A program made the translations under genes and the position numbers. 64,000 nucleotides of DNA from Colwellia sp. M166 (GTDB lineage Bacteria > Pseudomonadota > Gammaproteobacteria > Enterobacterales > Alteromonadaceae), in assembly GCF_024585285.1 (NCBI RefSeq), contig NZ_CP040755.1:3472001-3536000 (forward strand), read 5' to 3'. This document shows positions 25,742-35,199 of this stretch, piece after piece (position 1 is the stretch's first letter; every line of letters begins with the position of its first letter). The notes beneath the pieces were generated by a model. That model saw only the letters and a program-made list of their open reading frames with translations, had not been told where the DNA came from and did no database searches.

Positions 25742-27286
25742 ATGCCAACGGCACCTATTTCAATGCGTAAACTTAAAGAGATTTTAAGACTAAAATACGA
25801 CTGTAAACTCAGTCATCGAAAGATAGCAAACAGCTTATCTATTTCACCTTCAATTGTTTCTAAATATGCCTGTAAATCAGCAGAGTTAGGTATCACTTGC
25901 TGGCCGCTTGATGAAAAATGGGATGATCATTCTCTGCAACGAGCATTCTTCAAAACAAAGCCCCGACTAAAAGGCTTTAGTATTCCTGACTGGTTGTTAG
26001 TTCAGCAGGAGCTGCGACCCAAAACCATGACGCTATTGCTGCTTTGGCAAGAATACAAAGAGCGACACGAGGAAGGATTTTACAGTTACACCCACTTCTG
26101 CCGACAGTACAAGGCATGGCTTAAATGTCAAAAACCGTCCATGCGACAAAACCATAAAGCAGGTGAAAAACTGTTTGTTGATTACTGCGGCCCAACTATG
26201 AATATTGTTGATGCTAGTACAGGTGAATACCGTACAGCTCAAGTGTTTGTCGCAGTTATGGGCGCATCTAATTATACGTATGCGGAGGCAACGTATAGCC
26301 AAAAGCTAGAAGATTGGGTGATGAGTCATGCTCGTTGTTTTGAGTTTCTTGGTGGTGTGCCAGAGCTGGTAATCCCTGACAACTTAAAAAGTGCGGTAAC
26401 TAAACCTTGTCGATATGAGCCTGATTTAAATCCAACCTACCAACAATTGGCGACACACTACAATACGGTCATTGTGCCTGCTAGACCTTATAAGCCCAAG
26501 GATAAAGCCAAAGCAGAAGTGGGTGTGCAAATTGTCGAACGCTGGATAATGGCACGGCTTCGCAATGAAAGCTTCTTTAGCTTGCGCCAATTAAACCTAA
26601 AGATACAAAAACTGCTTGTCGACTTAAACCAGCGGAAAATGAAGAAGCACCCTGGTTCAAGGCTCAGTCAGTTTGAATCCATTGATAAACCTGCTCTCAA
26701 ACCACTACCCACACAGGCTTACAGTTACACCTTAGTCAAACAAGTAAGCGTGCATATTGATTATCATGTCGAAGTTGAAAAACACTACTACTCAGTACCT
26801 CATACCTTGATCAAACAAAAGCTTGAAGCCCATGCCACAGGTCAACTGGTGACACTTTACCATCAGGGTGTTCAAGTAGCCGTTCACCCAAGATCACACC
26901 GAGAAGGTGCACACACCACGCTTGATCTACATATGCCAATAGCTCATCAAAAGCAGCAGCAATGGTCACCACAACGGTTCGAACGTTGGGCAGCTAAGTT
27001 CGGTGGTTCAACGGAGCAGTTTGTTATGCAATTGATGCAAGCTAAAAAGCATCCAGAGCAAAGCTACCGTGCTTGTATGGGGTTATTAAGCCTAGGTAAG
27101 AAGTTTACTGACCAACGTCTTGAAGCAGCCTGTCATCGCGCATTAGCCACAGGTGTTACTCGCGTAAAACAAGTAAAAAACATTTTAGAAAAGGGCTTGG
27201 ATAAGCAACCCTTGCCACAAGCTCAAGGTGATTTACTACAAGATATTGATCATAAAAATATCCGCGGCAACAACTATTACCATTAA
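25742..27286 (+). CDS. istA: IS21-family transposase IstA (copy 3)
   Basis: The 514-residue transposase starts MPTAPISMRKLKEILRLKY; the ATG at 25742 aligns with the starts of the related copies, better than the ATG at 25724. The helix-turn-helix LSHRKIANSLSISPSIVSKY and the DDE blocks LFVDYCGPTMNIVD, FLGGVPELVIPDNLKSAV and KPKDKAKAEVGVQIVERWI are all present. It is clearly the closest relative of copy 1. Intact. Confidence 0.94.
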   Translation: MPTAPISMRKLKEILRLKYDCKLSHRKIANSLSISPSIVSKYACKSAELGITCWPLDEKWDDHSLQRAFFKTKPRLKGFSIPDWLLVQQELRPKTMTLLLLWQEYKERHEEGFYSYTHFCRQYKAWLKCQKPSMRQNHKAGEKLFVDYCGPTMNIVDASTGEYRTAQVFVAVMGASNYTYAEATYSQKLEDWVMSHARCFEFLGGVPELVIPDNLKSAVTKPCRYEPDLNPTYQQLATHYNTVIVPARPYKPKDKAKAEVGVQIVERWIMARLRNESFFSLRQLNLKIQKLLVDLNQRKMKKHPGSRLSQFESIDKPALKPLPTQAYSYTLVKQVSVHIDYHVEVEKHYYSVPHTLIKQKLEAHATGQLVTLYHQGVQVAVHPRSHREGAHTTLDLHMPIAHQKQQQWSPQRFERWAAKFGGSTEQFVMQLMQAKKHPEQSYRACMGLLSLGKKFTDQRLEAACHRALATGVTRVKQVKNILEKGLDKQPLPQAQGDLLQDIDHKNIRGNNYYH

Positions 27287-27314
27287 TCAAAACTAACAAA
27301 CCAAAGGAAATCTT

Positions 27315-28079
27315 ATGCAAAATATCAATCAACAAGTCAATAACCAGTTAAGTAACTTAAAGCTAAGCGGTATACGTGATGCACTATTGCAGCAATATGA
27401 GCAACCCAATCTCTACGTTGAACAAAGCTTCGAAGAGCGACTAAGCTTATTGCTTGACCATGAAATAACTCAGCGTGATCAGCGTAAAATTGACCGCCTA
27501 ACTCGACAAGCAAAGTTCAGAGTTGGCGGTACGCTTGCTCAACTCAACTATGGCGCAGCACGACAACTAGATAAAACTCAGATCCGTTCATTAGCACAAG
27601 GTGAATGGCTACGCCTTCACCAAAACATTTTGATCACGGGAGCAACGGGGTGTGGCAAAACTTACCTCGCTTGTGCTCTTGGTCAAAACCACTGCCAACA
27701 AGGGAGTAGCGTTTATTATTTTAGGCTTAAAGAGCTATTAGAAAAGATGTTCTTAGCGCAAGCCGATGGTAGTTATCGAAAACTGATCAACAAGCTTAGC
27801 TCTGCCAATTTACTGATCCTAGATGATTGGGGATTAGAGCCATTAACAGCTCAACAACGCAGTGATTTACTGGAATTAATTGATGCGAGATATGACACAA
27901 AATCGACCTTAATTGCCAGCCAATTACCGATAGAAAATTGGTATGAAATGATCGGAGAATCGACACATGCTGATGCGATCCTAGATCGGCTTGTTCACGG
28001 AGCAATAAAGTTGGAATTAAAAGGCGAATCGATGCGAAAAAAACTAAATTCCTTGACTGATGGCGATCACTCAAGTTAG
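27315..28079 (+). CDS. istB: IS21-family helper ATPase IstB (copy 3)
   Basis: The 254-residue AAA+ helper has Walker A ITGATGCGKTYLACAL and Walker B NLLILDDWGLEPLTAQQRSDLLELID. It is full length and very similar to the broken IstB of copy 1, so it could in principle act in trans for that element. It follows istA after 28 bp with AAGGAA before the ATG. Confidence 0.94.
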   Translation: MQNINQQVNNQLSNLKLSGIRDALLQQYEQPNLYVEQSFEERLSLLLDHEITQRDQRKIDRLTRQAKFRVGGTLAQLNYGAARQLDKTQIRSLAQGEWLRLHQNILITGATGCGKTYLACALGQNHCQQGSSVYYFRLKELLEKMFLAQADGSYRKLINKLSSANLLILDDWGLEPLTAQQRSDLLELIDARYDTKSTLIASQLPIENWYEMIGESTHADAILDRLVHGAIKLELKGESMRKKLNSLTDGDHSS

Positions 28080-28428
28080 ATTTTACTAAGGTCTACTGGC
28101 AGACAAAAAAGTGATCGGCTTGAATAGTATTGACCGATCGGCTTCATGATATTACGCAGACCTAATATAACCGTCAGCAGAATTGAAAATTACTGGGAAA
28201 GCAGACGTTCCTAAAATCGGTTTGAAATAAACGGCTTAAAATATTCATTTAATAATCAAAGGGAAACAATTTAAAGGCACAATTGATGTTGGTGCAGTGA
28301 GTTTTTACTACACCATAACTTATGCCACTTGAGCAGGACACTTTGGCTAATAATATATCGAGTTAATACTAGATATTTGAGTGTTGATGCTTATTAGTTG
28401 AGACAGATACTTTATTATTACATTTATA

Positions 28429-29328
28429 CTAAGCTTTTAACTGTAAGATTCGACGAGCACCGTTTAATACTACAAGGGCAATTATAAATCCAATAACAAG
28501 ATCTGGATAACGCGATCCTGTCAGTGTTACCAGTAGTCCTGCTAATATAACGCCAACATTTGCGATAACATCATTAGCTGAAAAAATCCAACTAGCCTTC
28601 ATATGAGCGCCATTTTCTTTACTATCGGATATTAAAAACAAACATGTAACATTGGCAATTAACGCAAGTGCACCAAAAATCATCATTAAATTTGATACGG
28701 GTTCACTTCCGTATATAAATCGCCTTAACACTTCACTTAAAGCACCTAACGCAAGGATAACTTGTAGCAATCCCGATATGTGGGCTGCTTTGAGTTTCAT
28801 CTTAATACTTTTCCCAACCGCATATATCGCTAATCCATATACAGCAGCATCTGCAAACATATCTAAAGAGTCAGCAATCAGTCCAGCGGATTGAGCAATC
28901 CAACCCGCGATGAATTCACAAAAAAACATGAACCCGTTAATGATCAGTAACCACTTAAGAATAATGGTTTCTTTCCCTTCATTTTCTTTAGCAGATACTT
29001 TGGCTTGGGTTGCTTCAACACTGCAACTTTCTCTGGTTATTTCTAACGTAGCACCTAAATTCAATGATTGAAGCTTCGTAGTTATCTCATCCAAATGAGC
29101 ATCATGAAAAACTTTAACTAGCCGATTAGGAATATCAAATTTTAATCCAACAGGTGGTTCAATACCGTCGAGCGCTAACCTTATCAATCGTTCTTCAGAA
29201 GGACAATCCATCTTAGGCACTTTATAATCAGTTGTGAAACGCCCATCAAAAGCATCAGTATTTTTAAGTTCTTTAATACTAGAGTCAGTAACAACTGACT
29301 CACATTGGCCACTACATTTATTTGACAT
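28429..29328 (-). CDS. cation diffusion facilitator (CDF) with N-terminal HMA-like domain
   Basis: The 299-residue protein has a Cys-containing start (CSGQCES), then a 75-residue ferredoxin-like domain (VPKMDCPSEERLIRLALDGI), then six membrane helices with the CDF metal site motif in helix 2 (LIADSLDMFADA) and SANDVIANV in helix 5. Such CDF proteins accompany CadR/PbrR regulators and export Cd, Zn or Pb. ATG 29328 is chosen because AAGG lies just upstream; an ATG at 29349 would sit at the transcription start of the MerR-type promoter. Its regulator is divergent and adjacent. Confidence 0.88.
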   Translation of the reverse strand: MSNKCSGQCESVVTDSSIKELKNTDAFDGRFTTDYKVPKMDCPSEERLIRLALDGIEPPVGLKFDIPNRLVKVFHDAHLDEITTKLQSLNLGATLEITRESCSVEATQAKVSAKENEGKETIILKWLLIINGFMFFCEFIAGWIAQSAGLIADSLDMFADAAVYGLAIYAVGKSIKMKLKAAHISGLLQVILALGALSEVLRRFIYGSEPVSNLMMIFGALALIANVTCLFLISDSKENGAHMKASWIFSANDVIANVGVILAGLLVTLTGSRYPDLVIGFIIALVVLNGARRILQLKA

Positions 29329-29357
29329 AAAAAACCTTGTTAAACACATTTTTACAA

Positions 29358-29388
29358 AGTATAAAGTCTATGGTAACTATAGAGTCAA
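29358..29388 (-). promoter_or_regulatory. MerR-type promoter of the CDF gene
   Basis: Read on the minus strand, TTGACT (29383-29388) and TATACT (29358-29363) are 19 bp apart, the long spacer that MerR-family activators need. The spacer holds the dyad CTATAGTTACCATAG. The same arrangement recurs at 31813-31843 and 32010-32040. Confidence 0.85.
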
Positions 29389-29405
29389 CAAAGAAATTTA
29401 ATATT

Positions 29406-29813
29406 ATGAAAATTGGCGAACTAGCAAAATTAACAGATTGTTCAGTACAAACGATCCGTTATTATGAAAAAGAACAACTCTTGAAATCCCCAGAGCGAAG
29501 TGAAGGAAATTTTCGTTTATATAATAAATCGTCACTTAAACAATTGATGTTTATTAAACAATGCAGAACGCTCGATTTAGCCTTATCGGAAATTCGTCAA
29601 CTGCTTGAGTTACAAAGTTCACCCTCGATTCAATGCAACTCAGTTAACAACATGATCGATAGTCATATTCAGCAAGTTGAACAACGTATTAAAGAACTTA
29701 ATAGCCTAAAAGAACAGTTAAATGACTTAAGTAACACCTGCTCAAATAATGGAACAATTGAGCAGTGTGGTATTTTACAAAAGCTTACCAGTGACGTAGC
29801 TAAAAATGTTTAG
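29406..29813 (+). CDS. cadR: MerR-family Cd/Pb/Zn-responsive regulator
   Basis: The 135-residue protein starts MKIGELAKLTDCSVQTIRYYEKEQLL, the MerR winged helix with a Cys at position 12 as in CadR/PbrR. It continues with the coiled dimerisation helix (IDSHIQQVEQRIKELNSLKEQLNDL) and metal-site cysteines in TCSNNGTIEQCGIL. The in-frame ATG at 29337 lies in the opposite promoter and adds unconserved residues, so 29406 is preferred. It is divergent from the CDF gene and probably activates three promoters in this island. Cd/Pb/Zn sensing is inferred from the family. Confidence 0.88.
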   Translation: MKIGELAKLTDCSVQTIRYYEKEQLLKSPERSEGNFRLYNKSSLKQLMFIKQCRTLDLALSEIRQLLELQSSPSIQCNSVNNMIDSHIQQVEQRIKELNSLKEQLNDLSNTCSNNGTIEQCGILQKLTSDVAKNV

Positions 29814-29827
29814 ATACCATATTTATC

Positions 29828-31768
29828 TTAAATCAATATTTGTTTTCTTCTAGATCTATACATATAGGCTATAAATAAAACCAATATCGTTAACTGTGCC
29901 ATTATGCCTTCCCAAGTAGACCCAACACCAATCCAATCAACCTCTACAGTAATTGGCAATGGAGAAATTCCAATAATGGCAGCCTCTTGTAATGCTGAAA
30001 CTGCTTTTCCCATCAATATAAATGACAGTGCTAATAAGAGATATGTTGTTGTTGAAAAGAAACGAGCAATTGGCAATTTTACAGAATATTTAAACATTCC
30101 CCATGCAATAATCGATAACACAGCTATCCCGAATAAAAATCCACCGATAACAAATGAGTATTGAGTCGTTGAAGCTTGTGTTAACAGTGATTGATAGAAT
30201 AAAACCGTTTCAAAAACCTCTCGGTAAACAGCGATAAATGAGAGCACGGCTAACCCCCAAAGTGTACCTGCTTCTAATTGTGTATTAATGTGCTTTTGAA
30301 TGTATGCCTGCCAATGTTCAGCATTCGTTTTGCTATGCATCCAGATCCCCACATAGAACAACATTAACGCTGCAAGCATTGCAGCAATACCTTCCATGAC
30401 TTCTCGACTTGCACCACTGATACTGATCATTGACTGGGCTGCCGCCCAAGTAGCAAAACCCGCTAATAGCGCACTTAGCCAGCCAAAATGAACATATTTT
30501 AAGACATCATGACGTTTAGTTCGAATTAATACTGTTATCAAAGCCAGTACAACCAGCAAGGCTTCTAAACCTTCTCTTAGCAAAATAACTAAGCTTGCAG
30601 TAAAAAGAGCCTCATTTGATAAAGTAGTTTCTGTCAGAAGTTCTTCCGCGTCATTGAGTTGCCTCACAGTAATTTCCATAAGGCTTTCAAGTTGATTAAT
30701 CTGTTGTGCGTTACTTAACACTTGACGAAGCTTAATCAAGTTTCCTTCGATGCTTTTACGTAAATTTTTGTCTCGTGCATCCAAACTATTTTCAATTAAT
30801 TCAAAACCATCTAGATAAGCACTCACAGCAAGTGTTTTGGCCTTCTCATACTCTTCATTTTTATACGCAATGCTTGCGGCAGCTAATTGAGTTTTGGTTA
30901 TAGCTAAAGGACCACTTTGATTGGTAAACAATAATTTTGGATCGGCTCTTAACCCTTCAATTTCATTTTTCGTTAATCCGTCAGTTTCTGTAGATAATTT
31001 TAATGGACTATAATTTATCCAGTTTTGTAATGAAATTGATTGTGATGGTTTGATGAATTCGCTTGATGATTGGAATGCAAAACCACCGACATAAAATGCA
31101 AGGGACCATTTCTGCTGTTCTTTTAGTTGTGTAAAGGCAGGCATAGCCGTATCATCAAGCCCATTAGATATGGCATCAAACAACCCTAAAAGTGAACGGT
31201 TTTCTGCACGGTTTTTATCGGTAAAATCGGTAGGTGCAGGCTCTAATCCCGATGCTAAAACACCATTTCCTTGACCTAAAATACCATGACAACTCGCACA
31301 GTTATTTTCAAATAAAGAAAACATAGCTTCTTTAGACAGTAATCTTTTAGGGATAGATAACTCAGGCATCATAGCCAATAATGAAATTCGTAGTTCAGAA
31401 GCAAATTGCCTGACAATATTTACATTTTCTTTAGTTGAAATAGCCCTTTGTAAGGCCGATGCTTTCTCATTGAGAGAGTGCATAACATAATTATCACTTG
31501 ACGTTTTATCAACTATCAATTGAGAGAATTCAAGCATTTCCTGGTATTCATCATTGTTAATTACTTGACCATTCTCAACCGCTGATGCGTAATCAACCCC
31601 CACATACTCTGCCAATTGTGCTATTTGGCGTAGTTGAGCAACCTCATCAACCGTTGAAGCTACACTCAACTTCGAAAATAAAAGAGTCGCCATTAACACT
31701 AAACAAAATAATGATTGTATTCCGATATGTTTTTGACTTATTAATCGCACGTTCCAACAAAATTGCAT
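29828..31768 (-). CDS. FTR1-family metal permease fused to a cytochrome c domain (PbrT-like)
   Basis: The 646-residue protein has a signal peptide and a helical periplasmic part. A cytochrome c domain follows with NNCASCHGILGQGNGVLA (heme motif CASCH) and a distal Met in DTAMPAFTQL. After a second helical region come seven membrane helices of the FTR1 type with the metal motifs LREGLEALLVV and REVFETVLF (R-E-x-x-E). PbrT lead-uptake proteins and some iron permeases have this layout. ATG 31768 follows AAGGG; the ATG at 31813 overlaps the -10 box. It ends 15 bp from the convergent cadR. Lead or iron uptake is inferred from context. Confidence 0.85.
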   Translation of the reverse strand: MQFCWNVRLISQKHIGIQSLFCLVLMATLLFSKLSVASTVDEVAQLRQIAQLAEYVGVDYASAVENGQVINNDEYQEMLEFSQLIVDKTSSDNYVMHSLNEKASALQRAISTKENVNIVRQFASELRISLLAMMPELSIPKRLLSKEAMFSLFENNCASCHGILGQGNGVLASGLEPAPTDFTDKNRAENRSLLGLFDAISNGLDDTAMPAFTQLKEQQKWSLAFYVGGFAFQSSSEFIKPSQSISLQNWINYSPLKLSTETDGLTKNEIEGLRADPKLLFTNQSGPLAITKTQLAAASIAYKNEEYEKAKTLAVSAYLDGFELIENSLDARDKNLRKSIEGNLIKLRQVLSNAQQINQLESLMEITVRQLNDAEELLTETTLSNEALFTASLVILLREGLEALLVVLALITVLIRTKRHDVLKYVHFGWLSALLAGFATWAAAQSMISISGASREVMEGIAAMLAALMLFYVGIWMHSKTNAEHWQAYIQKHINTQLEAGTLWGLAVLSFIAVYREVFETVLFYQSLLTQASTTQYSFVIGGFLFGIAVLSIIAWGMFKYSVKLPIARFFSTTTYLLLALSFILMGKAVSALQEAAIIGISPLPITVEVDWIGVGSTWEGIMAQLTILVLFIAYMYRSRRKQILI

Positions 31769-31812
31769 ACTATGGCCCTTAAATATTACAGCCCAAATGA
31801 TAATTATTATCA

Positions 31813-31843
31813 ATTGTAATACCTATAGTTACTATAGAGTAAA
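31813..31843 (-). promoter_or_regulatory. MerR-type promoter of the FTR1/PbrT-like gene
   Basis: On the minus strand TTTACT (31838-31843) and TACAAT (31813-31818) are 19 bp apart, with the dyad CTATAGTAACTATAG in the spacer. It matches the CDF promoter and the promoter at 32010 and should be a target of the same regulator. Confidence 0.85.
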
Positions 31844-32009
31844 GTATTTAAAAATATTTTTATAATCGTAGTCTACTTAACTTAAGCTTTTACAATTTAA
31901 ACAGGCAGCACAGCTCCAATCATTCGTGTTAGCCTATAGACTTATAGCGAGTAAATATTGTCCATTAATGATAAATGCTCGTTTTATCTAATTAATTTTA
32001 ACAATTCTA

Positions 32010-32040
32010 TTGACTCTATAGTCACTATAGGGAATATAAT
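32010..32040 (+). promoter_or_regulatory. MerR-type promoter of the czc operon
   Basis: TTGACT (32010-32015) and a perfect TATAAT (32035-32040) are separated by 19 bp that contain the dyad CTATAGTCACTATAG. It points toward the small His/Cys protein and czcCBA. It is the best of the three matching promoters. Confidence 0.88.
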
Positions 32041-32152
32041 GTTTAATTGTTGAGGTCGGATATTTATAACTTTTAAGTTAAATGATTATCTTAGTACTTC
32101 AATATTAAATTAACGAATTACGTAACGAATGTTCATTATTAAAGGTTTTGCT

Positions 32153-32500
32153 GTGAAAAATAAGCTTCTGAATTTTACTTTAGTCATTTTGATTGTATTA
32201 CAATCATTTGTAGCTATTGCAAATTCACAAGAAATTCATGAATTAGATGTACAGCATATCCAAATAGAACATTCACATGAATCTGATGATCAAGTGGTTG
32301 ATAACGACCTATCTACAGACAATGAACATAACGTTAAAGATTGCCATCACTGTGGACACTGTCATGGATTTCATACTCAGTGGCTCGTTCAAACTCAAAT
32401 TTTTACCGAGCGTCCAAATCAAATAGGACATCAGTATGGGTATTTATTTCAATATTCAAGCCCTCTTCACGATAACCCAATAATCCCCCCTATAAGTTAA
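32153..32500 (+). CDS. small periplasmic His/Cys-rich protein (CzcI/CzcE-like context)
   Basis: The product of about 115 residues has a signal peptide (LLNFTLVILIVLQSFVAIA) and a His/Asp-rich mature part with a dense metal-binding cluster DCHHCGHCHGFH. GTG 32153 follows AAAGG and is preferred; the ATG at 32129 has no ribosome binding site. Small proteins of this type often lead czc operons and act as metal-binding or regulatory factors. It is the first gene after the MerR-type promoter. Confidence 0.65.
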   Translation: MKNKLLNFTLVILIVLQSFVAIANSQEIHELDVQHIQIEHSHESDDQVVDNDLSTDNEHNVKDCHHCGHCHGFHTQWLVQTQIFTERPNQIGHQYGYLFQYSSPLHDNPIIPPIS

Positions 32501-32603
32501 CTCTATTAGAATAGCTCAGTTTAGCTGAGCATCTTTATATTCGTGTCTACTACGATTTCACTGTCGTTAGTTAACACTATTTAAATAAATATGAGTTTAA
32601 TTT

Positions 32604-33848
32604 ATGAAAATATTTTTTCAAAAAAATATTGGCGCTGTGCTATGCGTCAGTATGTCTTTGGCTATTTTAATTAATATACAAAGCGTAAATGCACAAACAA
32701 CATCGACATCTTGGTTATCGATGCAAATAAACAAACATCCCGATATTATTGCCGCCAAAGAAGAAATGAATGCTGTTTTTTCAAATGCTGAAGGAAACAA
32801 GCAACCACTTTATAATCCTGAATTAGAGACAGGTTATGAACGAGAAGGTGACGCTAATAATTATTCTATTGGTATTAATCAAACGATTGATTGGTGGGAT
32901 AAGCGAGAAACGAAAGAGCAACAAGCTAACTTTAGCTTAACTCAAGCAAGCAAACACTTTGACTTTCTTGTTCAAGAAAAGACAGCGCAAGCTTTACAAG
33001 CGTTAGTTACTTGGCAAGCAGCTAAAAAACAAGCTGTTATTGCCCAAGAACAAGAAAAGCAGTTAGAAACCTTACTTGATATAGTTAAAGACCGTCAAAA
33101 AGCAGGTGATCTAGGGCAAGTAGATGCCGAACTTACTTTTTTAAGTTTATCCCAAATGTTGAATGTTACCGCAAAGGTACAAGTTCAATTAAAACAAGCC
33201 GAAGCCCAAACCAAAGAGCTATTGCGAGATTGGACGCCAGATAAAGAGGTTATACCTGCGCAAGGTTTAACTATCACTAATTATCAACTTTCACCTCAAT
33301 GGCTTGAACAACATCCCTTAGTCTTAGCGGCAAAAGCACAATGGCAAATAACTAGAAGTGATGCTCAACTCGCTTTGTTAGAAACTAAAGCTGACCCAAC
33401 TATAGGTTTTAACGCAGGCAAAAATGATAGGGAAAATGTACTAGGCGTAACTTTTTCAATGCCTTTGAATATCCGTAACAATTATTCAGCACAAGCAAGA
33501 GCTGCGAATCAACAAGCAATAGCTGCTGAAGCAAATTTTCGCTCCGTTATGCGCAAACAGAGATTTGCTATCCAATCAAGCACTGACACCTTAATCACTT
33601 ATCAAAAAAACTATCAACGTTGGCAACAATTGATGGATGGAAGAGGAAAACGTAGTGGCGATTTACTGCAAAAGCAATGGCAAAGCGGTGATGTAAGTAC
33701 TACCGAATATTTACTTGCATTACAACAACGTGCTGAAGGTCTTAATGCTGGTATTGAATTACAAAGTCAATTTCAATTAAGCCAAATCGACTGGCTATTA
33801 CAGGTAGGCCAAATTAAGGCCGCGACTCTGCAATTATCTCAGCTTTGA
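32604..33848 (+). CDS. czcC: outer-membrane factor of the RND metal efflux system
   Basis: The 414-residue TolC-family protein has a signal peptide (cleavage near VNAQT) and two repeated helical-barrel halves with the family features (NPELETGYEREGD, YSIGINQTIDWWDKRE, FSMPLNIRNNYSAQARAANQQ). It forms the outer-membrane channel of the tripartite pump. The adaptor gene follows after 60 bp and the pump gene after that. Substrate is inferred to be Co/Zn/Cd from the whole operon. Confidence 0.88.
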   Translation: MKIFFQKNIGAVLCVSMSLAILINIQSVNAQTTSTSWLSMQINKHPDIIAAKEEMNAVFSNAEGNKQPLYNPELETGYEREGDANNYSIGINQTIDWWDKRETKEQQANFSLTQASKHFDFLVQEKTAQALQALVTWQAAKKQAVIAQEQEKQLETLLDIVKDRQKAGDLGQVDAELTFLSLSQMLNVTAKVQVQLKQAEAQTKELLRDWTPDKEVIPAQGLTITNYQLSPQWLEQHPLVLAAKAQWQITRSDAQLALLETKADPTIGFNAGKNDRENVLGVTFSMPLNIRNNYSAQARAANQQAIAAEANFRSVMRKQRFAIQSSTDTLITYQKNYQRWQQLMDGRGKRSGDLLQKQWQSGDVSTTEYLLALQQRAEGLNAGIELQSQFQLSQIDWLLQVGQIKAATLQLSQL

Positions 33849-33908
33849 ATATTAAAGGCATTATCAAGAATCAATTAATAGTCAATGAACCAATTTTGGA
33901 AAAAACAT

Positions 33909-35177
33909 ATGAATAAGCAAATTAAATTAATAACGCTGGCCGCACTTTTTTGTGGGATAACAACCATAACTACTGCGACATTTGCAAATGTTCAATCATC
34001 TGAAAAAGCCGAAAAGCATGTTGAAGAAAAAGATGATGGACATGGACATGAAGCTAAAAATGAACACAAAGAAGAAAAAGACGATGGGCATGGACATGAA
34101 GGTAAAAATGAACACGAAGAAGAAAAAGACGATGGGCATGGACATGAAGGTAAAAATGAACACGAAGAAGAAAGTGCGGGAGTTAAACTTTCAAAGGAAC
34201 AATTAAATTTAGCTGAAATTAACATAACCGTACTAGAGCCTCAGGCGATGACTTACAGTATTTATGCTCAAGGAGAGATAAAAGCGAATGACTATACCAG
34301 TTATTTAGTCTCGCCAAGAGTCGACTCAGTGATACTAAAACGCTATGTTGCTTTAGGTGATCATGTCGAAATCAATCAACCGTTAGTCACCCTATTTAGT
34401 GAGTCAATGGCTGAAGCACAAGCCAGCTATAGGCTCGCTGATTCAGAATGGAAAAGGGTTCAAAAACTTGGTCGAAAAGCGGTAGGTGATAAACGCTTTA
34501 TAGAAGCTCAGACCGATTTTGAGGCTGACTTAGGACGATTGTATGCGTTTGGCTTATCTGCTGACGCTATTACCTCTTTGGCTACCAGCACTAAAAAACT
34601 TGGACAATACACCCTCAACGCAGAGACTTCTGGCGCTGTATTATCTGATAATTTCCGTCAAGGACAACGCATAGAATCCGGCGGTACTTTATTTGATCTG
34701 GCTGATGAGGATACGTTATGGGTTGAAGCACGTTTAGCTCCATCAATGGAATTGGACTTACCCAAAAATTCAAAGGCGCAAGTAAATGTAGGTAACAATA
34801 CATACATAGCTACGGTCACTCAAAAAGCTCATACCATAGACCCAGTAACACGCACACGCATTATACGTTTACAGGTTCAAAATGACGGCCATAAGCTTCA
34901 TCCCGGTTTATTTGCTGATATCTATTTTGCCCTTGAAACTGACAAAAAAGTTCTGACTGTGCCTGAAGAAGCATTAATGCGTGGTAGTGATGGTGATTGG
35001 ATGGTGTTTGTTGAAGAAAATGGCGAATTTAAAGGTGTCGAAGTTGAATTGGGACGACAACTGGGAAAATCACGTGAAATTAAGGGTTTACCAGCAGGCA
35101 CCAGAGTCGTTACAACGGGTGCTTTTTATGTCGCGGCAGAAATTGCCAAAGGCAGTTTCGATGCTCATAACCATTAA
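33909..35177 (+). CDS. czcB: periplasmic adaptor of the RND metal efflux system
   Basis: The protein of about 422 residues has a signal peptide (ITLAALFCGITTITTATFA). Then comes a His/Asp/Glu-rich segment of three 16-residue repeats (EEKDDGHGHEGKNEHE). The membrane-fusion fold follows: SPRVDSVILKRYVALGDHVEINQPLVTL as lipoyl part, a helical hairpin, and the beta-barrel with LHPGLFADIYF. ATG 33909 (MNKQIKL) fits the signal peptide better than 33885. The repeats very likely bind metal in the periplasm before hand-over to the pump. Confidence 0.9.
   Translation: MNKQIKLITLAALFCGITTITTATFANVQSSEKAEKHVEEKDDGHGHEAKNEHKEEKDDGHGHEGKNEHEEEKDDGHGHEGKNEHEEESAGVKLSKEQLNLAEINITVLEPQAMTYSIYAQGEIKANDYTSYLVSPRVDSVILKRYVALGDHVEINQPLVTLFSESMAEAQASYRLADSEWKRVQKLGRKAVGDKRFIEAQTDFEADLGRLYAFGLSADAITSLATSTKKLGQYTLNAETSGAVLSDNFRQGQRIESGGTLFDLADEDTLWVEARLAPSMELDLPKNSKAQVNVGNNTYIATVTQKAHTIDPVTRTRIIRLQVQNDGHKLHPGLFADIYFALETDKKVLTVPEEALMRGSDGDWMVFVEENGEFKGVEVELGRQLGKSREIKGLPAGTRVVTTGAFYVAAEIAKGSFDAHNH
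34023..34166 (+). repeat. three 48-bp tandem repeats encoding a His-rich metal-binding segment
   Basis: Units at 34023-34070, 34071-34118 and 34119-34166 are nearly identical; the last two differ least, which suggests recent duplication. Each encodes 16 residues with three His. The length keeps the reading frame, so copy number can vary freely. Confidence 0.9.
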
Positions 35178-35199
35178 TTGATAATTGGAGAACTAACAC

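Larger units (their letters stand above)
25524..28158 (+). mobile_element. IS21-family element (copy 3)
   Basis: The element is 2635 bp long and bounded by TGCATATTCTCATG at 25524 and the complement of TGCGTAATATCATG ending at 28158. Inside both ends are several copies of a motif like AAGCCGATCACTNAATACTAT, the IS21 multiple terminal repeats. Unlike the other two copies there is no matching target duplication (GGTG at the left, GACC at the right). This suggests a deletion or recombination at one flank after insertion. Confidence 0.9.

Noticed and set aside
33982..34225. Open frames in alternative frames over the CzcB His-rich repeats
   Set aside because: They arise because the 48-bp repeat is open in several frames; only the CzcB frame has signal peptide and domain context.
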